Source: CAZEAP01 sp964510315
Lineage (GTDB): Bacteria; Planctomycetota; Brocadiia; SM23-32
Direction: 5' to 3'
Length of the DNA: 64,000 nt
NCBI GenBank assembly: GCA_964510315.1
Contig: CAZEAP010000007.1
Span: 54,948-118,947 of the forward strand
Shown: piece by piece, positions 25,311 through 33,840 of the stretch
Layout of the letters: every line of letters starts with the position of its first letter
Numbering within the stretch: the first letter of the stretch is position 1
The notes under the pieces: generated by a model
Seen by the model: the letters and a program-made list of their open reading frames with translations, nothing else
Told to the model about the DNA's origin: nothing
Databases searched by the model: none
Program-made: the position numbers and the translations under genes

Positions 25311-25340
25311 AAAATAATCCGGCGGCGGCCGGGAATGCAA
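25311..25340 (-). promoter_or_regulatory. Possible comEC promoter
   Basis: On the minus strand: TTGCAT (25340-25335), 18 bases, TATTTT (25316-25311), about 35 bases before the GTG start. It lies between comEC and tadA, which is upstream on the same strand. Confidence 0.4.
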
Positions 25341-25376
25341 AGTCAGAAGCAACGAGCCCTTCGATGGCGAGCCAAC

Positions 25377-25862
25377 CTAACCCTCACCTGGCCGCTGCGG
25401 ACGTGATCCGTTCCGGCGGCTTCGGAAAAAACGCCTCAGCAGCTCCAGCGCCTTCCCGGCCAGCACACCGCCCGTGACCTCAACCCGGTGGTTCAGCCGG
25501 GCGTCTTCGGGGATGTCATAGAGGGAGCCGCAGGCGCCGCTCTTCGGATCGCGCACCCCGTATACCAGCCTCTCGACCCGTGCGTTGACCAGCGCTCCGG
25601 CGCACATGCAGCACGGCTCCACCGTCACGTAGGCGGTGGCCCCGTCCAGGTGCCAGGTGCCCAGCGCCTCGGCGGCCCGCCGGAGGGCGAGGATCTCCGC
25701 GTGGGCGGTGGGATCGCTTCGAGCCTCTCTCAGGTTGTGCGCGTTCCCCACCACCCGCCCGTCGTGCACCACGACGCAGCCGACGGGCACCTCGCCCGCG
25801 GAGGCGGCCTCGCGCGCCTCCTCCAGCGCCTGACGCATGTAACGGAGGTCTTCCTCGCTCAT
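25377..25862 (-). CDS. tadA: tRNA-specific adenosine-34 deaminase
   Basis: 161 residues from ATG at 25862, with the Shine-Dalgarno GGGAGG. The cytidine-deaminase-like zinc site is complete: TAHAEI (His ligand and catalytic Glu, residues 53-58) and EPCCMC (two Cys ligands, residues 82-87). Other TadA marks are GEVPVGCVVV, AHNLREARSDPTAHAE and DPKSGACGSLYDI. It converts A34 to inosine in the anticodon of tRNA-Arg(ACG). The gene diverges from lpxD. Confidence 0.95.
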   Translation of the reverse strand: MSEEDLRYMRQALEEAREAASAGEVPVGCVVVHDGRVVGNAHNLREARSDPTAHAEILALRRAAEALGTWHLDGATAYVTVEPCCMCAGALVNARVERLVYGVRDPKSGACGSLYDIPEDARLNHRVEVTGGVLAGKALELLRRFFRSRRNGSRPQRPGEG

Positions 25863-25939
25863 CGCCGCCTCCCGGCCTCTTCGGCGCGTCGTCCGCAGGA
25901 AAGTATTGGGCGACCCGGCCCGTTGATGGGTGCCGTCTC

Positions 25940-25968
25940 TTGCCTCGGCATTGTGCCCTCTGTAGCAT
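25940..25968 (+). promoter_or_regulatory. Possible lpxD promoter
   Basis: TTGCCT (25940-25945), 17 bases, TAGCAT (25963-25968), 57 bases before the ATG at 26025. Each element matches consensus at 4 of 6 positions. Confidence 0.4.
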
Positions 25969-26024
25969 ATGCATGCAAAGGGAACGGAGCCGCGGCATTC
26001 GCAGCCTCTTGCACCCGAAAGAAC

Positions 26025-27077
26025 ATGCCCGAACTCACCGCCGCCCAGATCGCCCAGATGACCGGAGGACGCCTGGTCGGACCGGCCGATCGCGTGGTCC
26101 ACGACATTCGCTCCATCGAGAAGGCGGGCCCGGAGGACATCAGCTTCATCGCCGAGGAGAAGGACCTCCCGGCGGCACGGGACTGCGAGGCGGGTGTGCT
26201 GGTCGCGCCGGCGGAACCGGAGGACTATCCGGGGAGCGTTGTGGTCTGCCAGGACCCCTCCCGCGCCATCGTGCCCGTTCTGGAGGCCTTTGCCCTCGAG
26301 CGGTTCCCGGCCCCCCACGGCGTCAGCGACGCCGCCTTCATCAGCCCGTCGGCCCGCATCGGAGAGGGGGCCGCCGTCGGGGAAGGCGTCTTCGTAGGGG
26401 AGAACACGGTGGTCGGCGAAGAGGCGCTGCTGTGTCCGGGGGCCTACGTGGGCCGCGACTGCCGGATTGGAGCGCGGACGGAGGTCCACCCCCACGCCAC
26501 CGTGCGCGACCGGGTGATCATCGGGGAGGACTGCGTCATACACTTCAACGCCGCCATCGGAGCGGCCGGCTTCGGGTTTCTCCAGCACGAGGGTCGGCAC
26601 GTCAAGCAGCCCCAGGTCGGGCGGGTGCGTATAGGAGACCGGGTGGAGATCGGTGCGCTCAGTTCGGTGGACCGCGCCATGTTGGAGGAGACCGTCATCG
26701 AAGACGGCGTCAAGGTGGACAATCACTGCCACGTCGCGCACAACTGCCACGTGGGGCCGGACTGCATCATGGCGGGCTACGCCCGGCTCGGGGGCAGTGT
26801 CCACGTGGGGCGTGGCGTGATCATAGCCGCCGACGTCGCCGTCACCGACCACGTCAACATTGGGGAAGGGGCGGTGCTGGCGGCCGGCGCCGGCATTCAC
26901 CGGGACGTGGAGCCCGGCGAGGTCCTCCTGGGCCGGCCGGGCCGCGACATCTCCGAACAGCGCCGCATATACGCCCTCACCGGCCGACTGCCCGGCCTGT
27001 TCAAACGGCTGCGGAAGCTGGAGAAGAAGGTGGATGAGCTGAGCCGGCGAACCGAAAAGGACGATACCGAGGGGTGA
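26025..27077 (+). CDS. lpxD: UDP-3-O-acylglucosamine N-acyltransferase
   Basis: 350 residues, the usual LpxD size. The N-terminal uridine-binding domain contains LTAAQIAQMTGGRLVGPADRVV and ISFIAEEKDL. The left-handed beta-helix of hexapeptide repeats runs from about residue 105 (SPSARIGEGAAVGEGVFVG) to about 300, and the catalytic His lies in the VDNHCHVAHNCHVG region. The C-terminal helix is RLPGLFKRLRKLEKKVDEL. It adds the second acyl chain in lipid A synthesis, showing that the organism makes lipopolysaccharide. The open frame reaches far upstream, but that part overlaps tadA; ATG at 26025 begins the conserved sequence. Confidence 0.94.
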   Translation: MPELTAAQIAQMTGGRLVGPADRVVHDIRSIEKAGPEDISFIAEEKDLPAARDCEAGVLVAPAEPEDYPGSVVVCQDPSRAIVPVLEAFALERFPAPHGVSDAAFISPSARIGEGAAVGEGVFVGENTVVGEEALLCPGAYVGRDCRIGARTEVHPHATVRDRVIIGEDCVIHFNAAIGAAGFGFLQHEGRHVKQPQVGRVRIGDRVEIGALSSVDRAMLEETVIEDGVKVDNHCHVAHNCHVGPDCIMAGYARLGGSVHVGRGVIIAADVAVTDHVNIGEGAVLAAGAGIHRDVEPGEVLLGRPGRDISEQRRIYALTGRLPGLFKRLRKLEKKVDELSRRTEKDDTEG

Positions 27078-27162
27078 GACTGGACTTCGACGGAAGGGAT
27101 TGATTATCATGGGTTCAGAGGACGTGCACGCGCCGTGCCTTCATAACCTGGGAGGTCGCAGG

Positions 27163-28563
27163 ATGTTGCGCATGATGGCCTGCTTTTGCGTTTGCCTGCT
27201 CTTGCTCGCCGCCGGATGTGGGAAGGAAGAGCCGCCCGAGGAGCCGCCCGTGACACGCGTGAAGGCACCGGTGAAAACACCCCAAGACATGGTTCCCGTC
27301 GGGGAAGCCGGCCCCCTTTACGTCACCCGCTCGCCCGTCAAGGTCGGGGACTACGTGGAATGCCTCCGGGCGACCAACCAGCCCGTGCCCGAGCGCTGGC
27401 AGGGAATCCAACCCGACGGCCCCGGGGCGGACCTGCCGGTCACCGGCCTGAGCCGCTCCGAGGCGGAGCTTTACGCCGCCTGGGCCATGAAAAGCGTGCC
27501 GACCAGGGAACAGTGGCAGCAGGCCGGAAAAATCGTGGGCACGCGCCCCTATCCGTGGCGCGACGGCGAACCCGCCGAACCGGGGACGGAGGTTTTCCTG
27601 GTCCGGACATGGCGACCGGGCTCAGAGGGGGAGGCCGAAGCGCGACGCCGCAAGGAGGAGCTGCCCGCCGAGTTGCTGGCCCGCGAACGCCGGGAGCTGA
27701 AGGCCCTCCGACAGGAGTTGAAGCAAAAAGTGGAGGCGCTGCAGGCGCGCCGCGCAGAACTGTGGCAGGAAGCCAAGCCCGCCTTCTTCAAGCTGCTGGA
27801 GAAGCAGAAGGACCTGGTCCTCCGGGAGGCCGAACAGAAACGGACCGAAGTCGTCGAGGTGCTCAGGAACCTCTGGCGGGACAAAGGCAAGCTGGCCGCA
27901 AGGCTCAAAACTCAGGACCTCTCCCTGGAGGAAACCAAAAAGGCCGTCCAGGCTTACGAACAGCAACTCACCGAAGCCGTCGCCCGCGTGGAGTCCGTGC
28001 GGCAGAACCTGCAGAAACAGGTCAAGGCCGCGCAGGAGCGAGTGATCGAACTGACCAGGCGAATGGAGGAGGTCGGCGAAGAGCAGTTCGCACGCTTGCC
28101 CGAGTCGGTGCGGTCGGCGCTGGAGAAGAGCGCGCAGTCCGTCCAGGACGTCCGGGAGGCGGCCCGCCTGAAGGAACGGCTCCGCGACGCCATGCGGGAG
28201 CTGGAACAGTCCGATGCCCGCGCCGCTCTCCCCACCGCCGAGGAACTGCAGCAGAAGATCAAAGAGATAGAAGCGGAGATCCAGGCGGTTACCGAAGATG
28301 AGGAAGTCAGCGCCCGCATCGAGGAACTCCAGAGCAAACTGCACACCCTCAGCGAAGCCGTGCAGCGGGAATTTCTCAAGGAGGGTGTATTGAAAGAAAA
28401 GCTTTCCGAATTGGTGGACTTGAGAGCCCGCAAGGAAGCCATCCAGGCCAAGCTTGAGGCATTGAGAGAGATGCTCGGGGAGCAGCCGGAAGCCCCGCCG
28501 GAGAAGCCCGCGGAAGGACCGGAGACGGAAGAGAAATCCACCGAGACGGCCGGGCAGCAGTAG
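27163..28563 (+). CDS. Lipoprotein with truncated FGE-like domain and long coiled coil
   Basis: 466 residues. ATG at 27163 is favoured by GGGAGGT seven bases upstream and by a lipoprotein signal beginning immediately (hydrophobic stretch ending LAAGC, Cys19); an ATG at 27109 has worse spacing and would bury the signal. Residues about 55-140 resemble a shortened sulfatase-modifying-factor (FGE/EgtB-like) fold: LPVTGLSRSEAELYAAWAMKSVPTREQWQQAGK...YPWRDGE. The catalytic Cys region of true FGE is absent. Residues about 160-450 are an almost unbroken charged coiled coil, and the tail is Pro/Glu-rich. Likely a structural or sensing lipoprotein anchored in the envelope; no known family for the whole protein. 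Confidence 0.65.
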   Translation: MLRMMACFCVCLLLLAAGCGKEEPPEEPPVTRVKAPVKTPQDMVPVGEAGPLYVTRSPVKVGDYVECLRATNQPVPERWQGIQPDGPGADLPVTGLSRSEAELYAAWAMKSVPTREQWQQAGKIVGTRPYPWRDGEPAEPGTEVFLVRTWRPGSEGEAEARRRKEELPAELLARERRELKALRQELKQKVEALQARRAELWQEAKPAFFKLLEKQKDLVLREAEQKRTEVVEVLRNLWRDKGKLAARLKTQDLSLEETKKAVQAYEQQLTEAVARVESVRQNLQKQVKAAQERVIELTRRMEEVGEEQFARLPESVRSALEKSAQSVQDVREAARLKERLRDAMRELEQSDARAALPTAEELQQKIKEIEAEIQAVTEDEEVSARIEELQSKLHTLSEAVQREFLKEGVLKEKLSELVDLRARKEAIQAKLEALREMLGEQPEAPPEKPAEGPETEEKSTETAGQQ

Positions 28564-28623
28564 TAAGGCGGCCCCCGGAAAACCACTCGACCGGGAATCC
28601 ATACACCAACGCCGCACACCGAC

Positions 28624-29475
28624 ATGGGCCTCACACAGGCGATTCTTCTGGGCTGCCTCCAGGGGCTGACGGAATTCCTGCCCATCAGCAGTTCGGCTCA
28701 TCTGGTCGCCGCTCAAAAGCTCCTGGGGATCAATTCCCCGGGAGTGGCGCTTGAGGTCGCCGCCCACTTCGGCACGCTCCTGGCCATAATGATCGTGTTC
28801 GCCCGCCGGGTGGCCGAAGTGGCGGCCGACGGCCTGAGGGGACTCTGGCTTTACCTGGGGGGCGAGACCTCACGTGCGATCCGGCGCCGGGCGCCGCTTT
28901 GTGCTACGGCCGTGGCCGTCCTGGTGGGAACAGTGCCCGCCGTCGGCGCCGGGGTGCTGCTGCAATCCTTTGTGGAGCGCTCCTTCGAGAGCCTCGGCGT
29001 CGCAGGTGCCCTGCTGGTGGTGACGGGACTCCTTCTTTGGGCTTCCCGTCTTGCGCGCCCCGGTCGGGTGCGCCGGGTGGCTGCCGGCCGGGGGCTTCTG
29101 GTGGGGGTGGCCCAGGCGGCCGCCCTGCTGCCCGGCATCAGCCGGTCGGGAGCCACGATCGTATGCGCGAGGTTTGCGGGGGTGGAACGGGGAGAAGCGG
29201 CGCGGTTCTCTTTCATCCTGGCCGTGCCGGCCCTCGCCGGGGCAGCCCTCTACAAGCTCGGCCAGGGGTGGGTGGAGGGCGGCGGCGCTGGGACCGCTCC
29301 GCCAATCTCAGGGGCTGCGCTGACGGGCACCGTGCTGGCGGCGACCCTGGTGGGGACGGTGTGTCTGCTATTCTTCCTGCGGGTGATTGAACGGGGACGC
29401 CTCCACTGGTTCGCCGCTTACTGCCTGCCGGCGGGTGCGGCCATGATGCTGGCGGGCCTGCTGGAGGGCGCCTGA
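28624..29475 (+). CDS. uppP: Undecaprenyl-diphosphate phosphatase
   Basis: 283 residues, an eight-helix membrane enzyme. Both catalytic regions of the BacA/UppP family are present: LQGLTEFLPISSSAHL near residues 13-28, with the essential Glu and Ser residues, and LLPGISRSGATI near residues 168-179. It recycles the C55 lipid carrier for peptidoglycan and other cell-wall polymers, and gives low-level bacitracin resistance when abundant. The next gene starts 1 base after its stop. Confidence 0.93.
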   Translation: MGLTQAILLGCLQGLTEFLPISSSAHLVAAQKLLGINSPGVALEVAAHFGTLLAIMIVFARRVAEVAADGLRGLWLYLGGETSRAIRRRAPLCATAVAVLVGTVPAVGAGVLLQSFVERSFESLGVAGALLVVTGLLLWASRLARPGRVRRVAAGRGLLVGVAQAAALLPGISRSGATIVCARFAGVERGEAARFSFILAVPALAGAALYKLGQGWVEGGGAGTAPPISGAALTGTVLAATLVGTVCLLFFLRVIERGRLHWFAAYCLPAGAAMMLAGLLEGA

Positions 29476-29476
29476 G

Positions 29477-30190
29477 ATGAGCGAAGAAACCAAGGGATTC
29501 AACTACCTGCGGGAGACCCGCTCCTTCGGCCTCAGCGTCGTGAGCATCCTGCCGCTCATCGTGCTCTACCACTGCGGAATCGTGCAGAGCGGCTATCCGG
29601 TGCGCAATCTGGCGCAGGTCTGGCTGGAAGGGCCCCTGCAACTGGTGGGGCTCCATGCGGCGCATCTGCTGAACGTCGCCCTCATAGTGGCCCTGGTGGC
29701 CGTTTTGAGCCGCAGCGACTCAGAGGGGGGGACCGGCCTGCTGATGGTCGTGGTGATGATCGCCGAGGGTCTGCTCTACGGCTACGCCCTCTATACCGGC
29801 GGGGAGGTGCTGACACGGGCGGTCTTCGAGAGGGCCTCCGGGGTGCTTTTCGCCGTCAGCTTCCGGGACTATGCCCCCCTGCTGCTGGCGCTGGGCGCGG
29901 GGGTGTACGAGGAGCTGTTCTTCCGGCTTCTGCTTCTGGGGGGCGGCTCCCTGCTGATGAGTCGCCTTTTCGGCTGGGATAAGAGGCTGAGCCTCGCGCT
30001 GGGACTGGTGGTGTCCAGCGCGCTGTTCGCGGGCGCTCACCACATCGGCCCGCTGGGGGAGGAGTTCAACAGCTATGTGTTCCTGTTCCGGGCTCTCAGC
30101 GGGGCGCTGCTGGGGGTGATCTACATCTTCCGGGGCTTCGGGATTGCGGTCTGGACACACTCCATCTACAACCTGCTGGCGGTACTGTAG
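29477..30190 (+). CDS. CPBP-family intramembrane protease (Abi/Rce1-like)
   Basis: 237 residues with about seven hydrophobic segments. The CPBP catalytic motifs are seen: EELFFR (two Glu and Arg, near residues 145-150), FAGAHHIG (His near residue 180) and a last conserved WTHSIYN. Relatives cleave membrane or prenylated substrates, act in bacteriocin immunity, or are uncharacterised. ATG lies one base after the uppP stop, so the two are coupled; the pairing with a lipid-carrier phosphatase suggests an envelope role but does not prove it. It converges on the phosphate permease gene with a 5-base gap. Confidence 0.82.
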   Translation: MSEETKGFNYLRETRSFGLSVVSILPLIVLYHCGIVQSGYPVRNLAQVWLEGPLQLVGLHAAHLLNVALIVALVAVLSRSDSEGGTGLLMVVVMIAEGLLYGYALYTGGEVLTRAVFERASGVLFAVSFRDYAPLLLALGAGVYEELFFRLLLLGGGSLLMSRLFGWDKRLSLALGLVVSSALFAGAHHIGPLGEEFNSYVFLFRALSGALLGVIYIFRGFGIAVWTHSIYNLLAVL

Positions 30191-30195
30191 GCGGC

Positions 30196-31488
30196 TCAGC
30201 CGGCGGTGACCTCGATAAGTCTCTCCACCGGCCCCAGCAGCCAGACGCGCCCCAGCAGGAACAGCACCACCGAGAGGACGGCGGCGGCGGGGACGGTCAC
30301 CAGCCAGGAACCGAAGATATTGCGGGTGACGTCCTTGTTGACCGCGCCCAGCCCCCGCGCCAAACCTACCCCGAGGATGGCACCCACCAGCGTGTGGGTG
30401 GTCGAGACAGGGAGGGCCAGCTTGCTGCAGACCAGCACGGTGGTGGTGGCGGCCACATCTGCCGCAACTCCCCGAGAAGGTGTGATCTGGGTTATCTTCT
30501 CCCCGACCGTCCGCATGACCCGGTAGCCGTAAATCGCCAGACCCAGCGTGATGCCCGCACCTCCGAGGGCCAGTATCCACATGGGCACAATCACTTCCGT
30601 CTGGACGGTGCCGTTCCGCACGATGCCCACTACAGCGGCGAGGGGACCGACGGCGTTGGCCACGTCGTTGGAGCCGTGTGCGAAAGCCACGCAGCAGGAG
30701 GTGGCGACGACGAGGGGCGCGAAAAGCTGCTCCACCCTCTCCAACTGCTCGGCCAGGGGCAGCCGCGTGTCGCCCTCCAGGTAGCGGATGATCAGCCAGC
30801 GTGCGGCGAACGCCACGACCGCCCCGACGCCCAGCGCGATCAGCAGGGCTACCTCCCCGGTGAGCCACTCCGCCTCGGCGATGATGTGCTTCAGTCCCTT
30901 GTAAAGTATGGCCAGTACCACCACGACTGCGGTGAAGAACACAATGAAGGGAGTGAACCGCCGGGCGGCCTTGACCGGGCGGTCCTGGCCGAGGATGCTC
31001 CAGCTTATCAACTTGAAGAAGCAGAAGGCCATTATGGCGCCGGCGACCGGCGAGATGAACCAGCTCGCCACAATCTGCCCCATCTTCCCCCACTCCACCG
31101 AACCCCATCCCGCCGCCACCACGCCGAACCCGGCCACCGCGCCGACTATCGAATGGGTGGTGGAGACCGGCATGCCCAGCCAGGTGGCGAAATTCAGCCA
31201 CAGGGAGGCGCCCAGCAGGGCACAGGCCATGCCGAGCACGAACACTTCGGGGCAGCCGGCGAGGGCCTCCGGATGAACGATGCCCTTCCGGACGGTCTCG
31301 GTGACGTGGGAGCCGACCAGCACCGCGCCTGCAAACTCGCAGATGCCGGCCGCAATGACGGCCTTCTTTATGGTAATGGCCCGGGAGCCGACGGCGTCCG
31401 CCATGGAGTTGGCCACGTCGTTCGCACCGATGTTCCAGGCCATGTAAAGGCCCAGTACGGCTGTGGCGGTTATAATGACCCAGGCCAT
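30196..31488 (-). CDS. Inorganic phosphate transporter, PiT family
   Basis: 430 residues, about ten membrane helices. Both copies of the PiT signature are present: NIGANDVANSMADAVGS near the N-terminus and FAHGSNDVANAVGPL near residue 265. A central hydrophilic loop lies around residues 225-255. The protein imports phosphate (as metal phosphate) by symport with cations. It follows the DUF47 gene by 40 bases on the same strand, the classic PiT-DUF47 pair. Confidence 0.93.
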   Translation of the reverse strand: MAWVIITATAVLGLYMAWNIGANDVANSMADAVGSRAITIKKAVIAAGICEFAGAVLVGSHVTETVRKGIVHPEALAGCPEVFVLGMACALLGASLWLNFATWLGMPVSTTHSIVGAVAGFGVVAAGWGSVEWGKMGQIVASWFISPVAGAIMAFCFFKLISWSILGQDRPVKAARRFTPFIVFFTAVVVVLAILYKGLKHIIAEAEWLTGEVALLIALGVGAVVAFAARWLIIRYLEGDTRLPLAEQLERVEQLFAPLVVATSCCVAFAHGSNDVANAVGPLAAVVGIVRNGTVQTEVIVPMWILALGGAGITLGLAIYGYRVMRTVGEKITQITPSRGVAADVAATTTVLVCSKLALPVSTTHTLVGAILGVGLARGLGAVNKDVTRNIFGSWLVTVPAAAVLSVVLFLLGRVWLLGPVERLIEVTAG

Positions 31489-31528
31489 GGGAGACCTTCC
31501 GGCGGCAAGGGGGGCTGTGAGACTCGCA

Positions 31529-32203
31529 TCATCCCTTCACGATCATGGTGCGCAGCAGCTCGCCGGTGTCTTCGGCGGCGTTGGCAACGCGGCTCAGCGT
31601 CTTGAGCATCTTCTCGTAGAACATGATGGTGATGGGCCCGAGTTCATCTTCCAGCTCGTAGATGGAGATGCTGATGCTGCGCTGCATTCGGTCGGCCTTC
31701 CATTCCTCCTCCCCCAGTCCCCCGATGCGCTCCAGCACCGACTCGGCCTCCGCCCCCCCGAAGGACGTCTCGGCCAGCATCTCCAGCTCCTGGGCCGCCT
31801 CCATCAGCGTTTCGCTCACGTGAAGCACCTGGTGCACAAATCCCAGGAAGTCGTCGGCAAGGTCCCCATGAATGGGAGTCTTCCGGAGGATCAAGACGAC
31901 GGCGAAGTCCTCCACAGCGTCAGCTATCCGGTCCTGGCAGTGCAGAAATGCGTCCAGATCCCCCCGCTCCACCGGCATGAAATAACGCCGCGGCAGGTGC
32001 TCTCTGATGGCCTGTTTTATCTTGTCGGCCTCATATTCGTGCTTCGACACTCTGTCCTGGAGCCGATGTACCTCCTCGTAATCCTCGGCGATCATCGCCT
32101 CCATTAAGGGTCGTATCAGCTTCACGCACTCGTGTACCCGCTCGGTGTGCTTGACAAGTGGCCCGAACGGCGACGCCCCAAAAAGCTCCTTGATCAGGCC
32201 CAT
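31529..32203 (-). CDS. DUF47 / PhoU-like phosphate transport regulator
   Basis: 224 residues from the ATG at 32203; longer upstream frames have no support. It starts MGLIKELFGASPFGPLVKHTERVHECV, typical of the TIGR00153/DUF47 family, with PhoU-like helical bundles (HRLQDRVSKHEYEADKIKQAI near residue 45; DLDAFLHCQDRIADAVED near residue 85). These proteins are encoded with PiT permeases and are thought to control or assist them. First gene of the operon, behind a possible promoter at 32309-32337. Confidence 0.88.
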   Translation of the reverse strand: MGLIKELFGASPFGPLVKHTERVHECVKLIRPLMEAMIAEDYEEVHRLQDRVSKHEYEADKIKQAIREHLPRRYFMPVERGDLDAFLHCQDRIADAVEDFAVVLILRKTPIHGDLADDFLGFVHQVLHVSETLMEAAQELEMLAETSFGGAEAESVLERIGGLGEEEWKADRMQRSISISIYELEDELGPITIMFYEKMLKTLSRVANAAEDTGELLRTMIVKG

Positions 32204-32308
32204 CTCTCTGTCTCTCAAACACGGAGTAAGGCCGACCGGCCGCCCTGGCCCTGCGTGCGCGCTGTGAGCCGGGAATTGTGACCGGAACGTTAGCGTCCGT
32301 CGAGAGGA

Positions 32309-32337
32309 AGGGTAGCAAGGGGAGGGGGATTCGTCAA
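32309..32337 (-). promoter_or_regulatory. Possible promoter of the DUF47-PiT operon
   Basis: On the minus strand: TTGACG (32337-32332), 17 bases, TACCCT (32314-32309). The -35 is good (5/6) and the -10 weak. The leader would be about 100 bases. The rest of the 261-base gap (32204-32464) holds nothing I can identify. Confidence 0.4.
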
Positions 32338-32464
32338 CTGAGAAGAACCGCACCCCGGGCATGCACCCCCGGCCCCGGCCGGCGAAAAGCCTCATTCAAT
32401 CGGGGCGCTCCGGGAGCTGCCCGGCCGGACGGAACGCGCCGCCGACGGTCTTCATGGCGTCGGC

Positions 32465-33610
32465 TCAGCTCTTGTGCTGGGGGTCGGTCTCCGGCTTGGT
32501 CTCTCCCCACTGGTCCTCGAAGCTGGAGGTGGAGGAGAGGTAATCGATCAACTCGCTGAACTCCTGCCGGTCGATGGGCAGCTCCACCGCCTCGCCCTTG
32601 TGGGAGGAGAGGGTTACGGCGTTGGCCAGCTCCAGGGAATTGAGCCCGACCTCACCGGGACTCAGCAGGGGCTCTCCGTCGAGGATGGCGTGGGCAAAGT
32701 TCTGCAGGATCACGTGATGGCCGCTCTCGCACTCCTCCACTTCCAGGTCCACCTCCTCGATCTCCGGATTGCCCCACATCTCGCTGCTCGTGCGGGTGTA
32801 TTCGGAAATGGAAGGCTCAAACCGCCAGTGGTCCAGGCCGCTGAGGCTGAGGCCGCCCTCGTCACCGATGAATTCCATCCTCCGGGAGCCCACCTCGCAG
32901 GTGGTGAAGTAAAGGTAGCCGCACGCGCCGTTCTCGTATTCCAGCATGGCGGTGGCCTGGTCTTCCACCTCGATGTCGTGCAGCACCGTCTCGCAACGGC
33001 CGTAAACCCGGGAGGGCATTCCTCCGAGCATGGTGAAAACGTCCAGGTCGTGGGGGGCCTGGTTCATCAGCACCCCGCCGCCCTCGCCGGCCCACGTGGC
33101 CCGCCAGGAGCCGGAATCGTAGTATGCCTGGGTGCGGTACCAGGGAGCGACCAGCAGCGTCCGGCGCAGCTCTCCCAGCGCCCCGCCGCGGAGCAACTCT
33201 TTGGCCTTCTTGATCTTCGCCCGGCTGCGCATCTGGAACATGACGGCGAAGACCTTGCCGCTCTCCCTGGCAGCCTCGACCATTTTCTCGGCCATGCCGA
33301 TGCGGACGCCGATGGGTTTCTCGCTCAGCACGTGCAGCCCCGCACGGAAGGCATCGATGGCGATGGGCGGATGGAAATAGTGGGGGGTGGCAATGGCCAC
33401 CGCGTCCACCATGTCTTCCTCCAGCAATTCGGTGTGACGTGTGAAGTAAGGCACCTCGAACTGCTCGCCCATCTCTTGTGCGCGGTCCGGGTTGATGTCC
33501 ACCACGGCCTTCAGTTCGAACTCCTCCAGCCTGCTGCAGTGCTTCGCGTGGTTCGAGCCCATCCCGCCGACACCGATGACGGCAATCTTCACCTTCCCGT
33601 TGCTCATCAT
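32465..33610 (-). CDS. Gfo/Idh/MocA-family oxidoreductase
   Basis: About 381 residues from ATG at 33610 (the next codon is also ATG). The Rossmann NAD(P) motif is VIGVGGMGSNHAKH near residues 9-22. The catalytic Lys lies in the standard HVLSEKPIG context near residue 95. The C-terminal alpha/beta domain shows WAGEGGGVLMNQAPHDLDVF with the active-site His/Asp pair. Members oxidise or reduce sugars and inositols; the substrate is not predictable. It is a single gene between unrelated neighbours and diverges from the MBL-fold gene. Confidence 0.87.
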   Translation of the reverse strand: MMSNGKVKIAVIGVGGMGSNHAKHCSRLEEFELKAVVDINPDRAQEMGEQFEVPYFTRHTELLEEDMVDAVAIATPHYFHPPIAIDAFRAGLHVLSEKPIGVRIGMAEKMVEAARESGKVFAVMFQMRSRAKIKKAKELLRGGALGELRRTLLVAPWYRTQAYYDSGSWRATWAGEGGGVLMNQAPHDLDVFTMLGGMPSRVYGRCETVLHDIEVEDQATAMLEYENGACGYLYFTTCEVGSRRMEFIGDEGGLSLSGLDHWRFEPSISEYTRTSSEMWGNPEIEEVDLEVEECESGHHVILQNFAHAILDGEPLLSPGEVGLNSLELANAVTLSSHKGEAVELPIDRQEFSELIDYLSSTSSFEDQWGETKPETDPQHKS

Positions 33611-33774
33611 GATCCCCTGTGATTCTTCGGTTCTTATTTCGCCCAAAGAGTTCCGCCGGGTTTGTAACCGTCCCCTCCGTGGAATGCAACCGAAAGGCCC
33701 TGAATGCCGGCACAGACCGTGGAGGCGAAGTCCTGGTGCACTCCGAACCGGGGACAGCTCGGGTCCACCCTCCC

Positions 33775-33803
33775 TTGACGGAGCCGCCCCCGTGGTTTAG
33801 TTT
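33775..33803 (+). promoter_or_regulatory. Possible promoter of the MBL-fold gene
   Basis: TTGACG (33775-33780), 17 bases, TAGTTT (33798-33803), ending 37 bases before the ATG at 33841. The -35 is good and the -10 weak (3/6). Confidence 0.4.
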
Positions 33804-33840
33804 CGCCTGTTGAGGCTGACTGGGAACAAGGGGGGAAATC

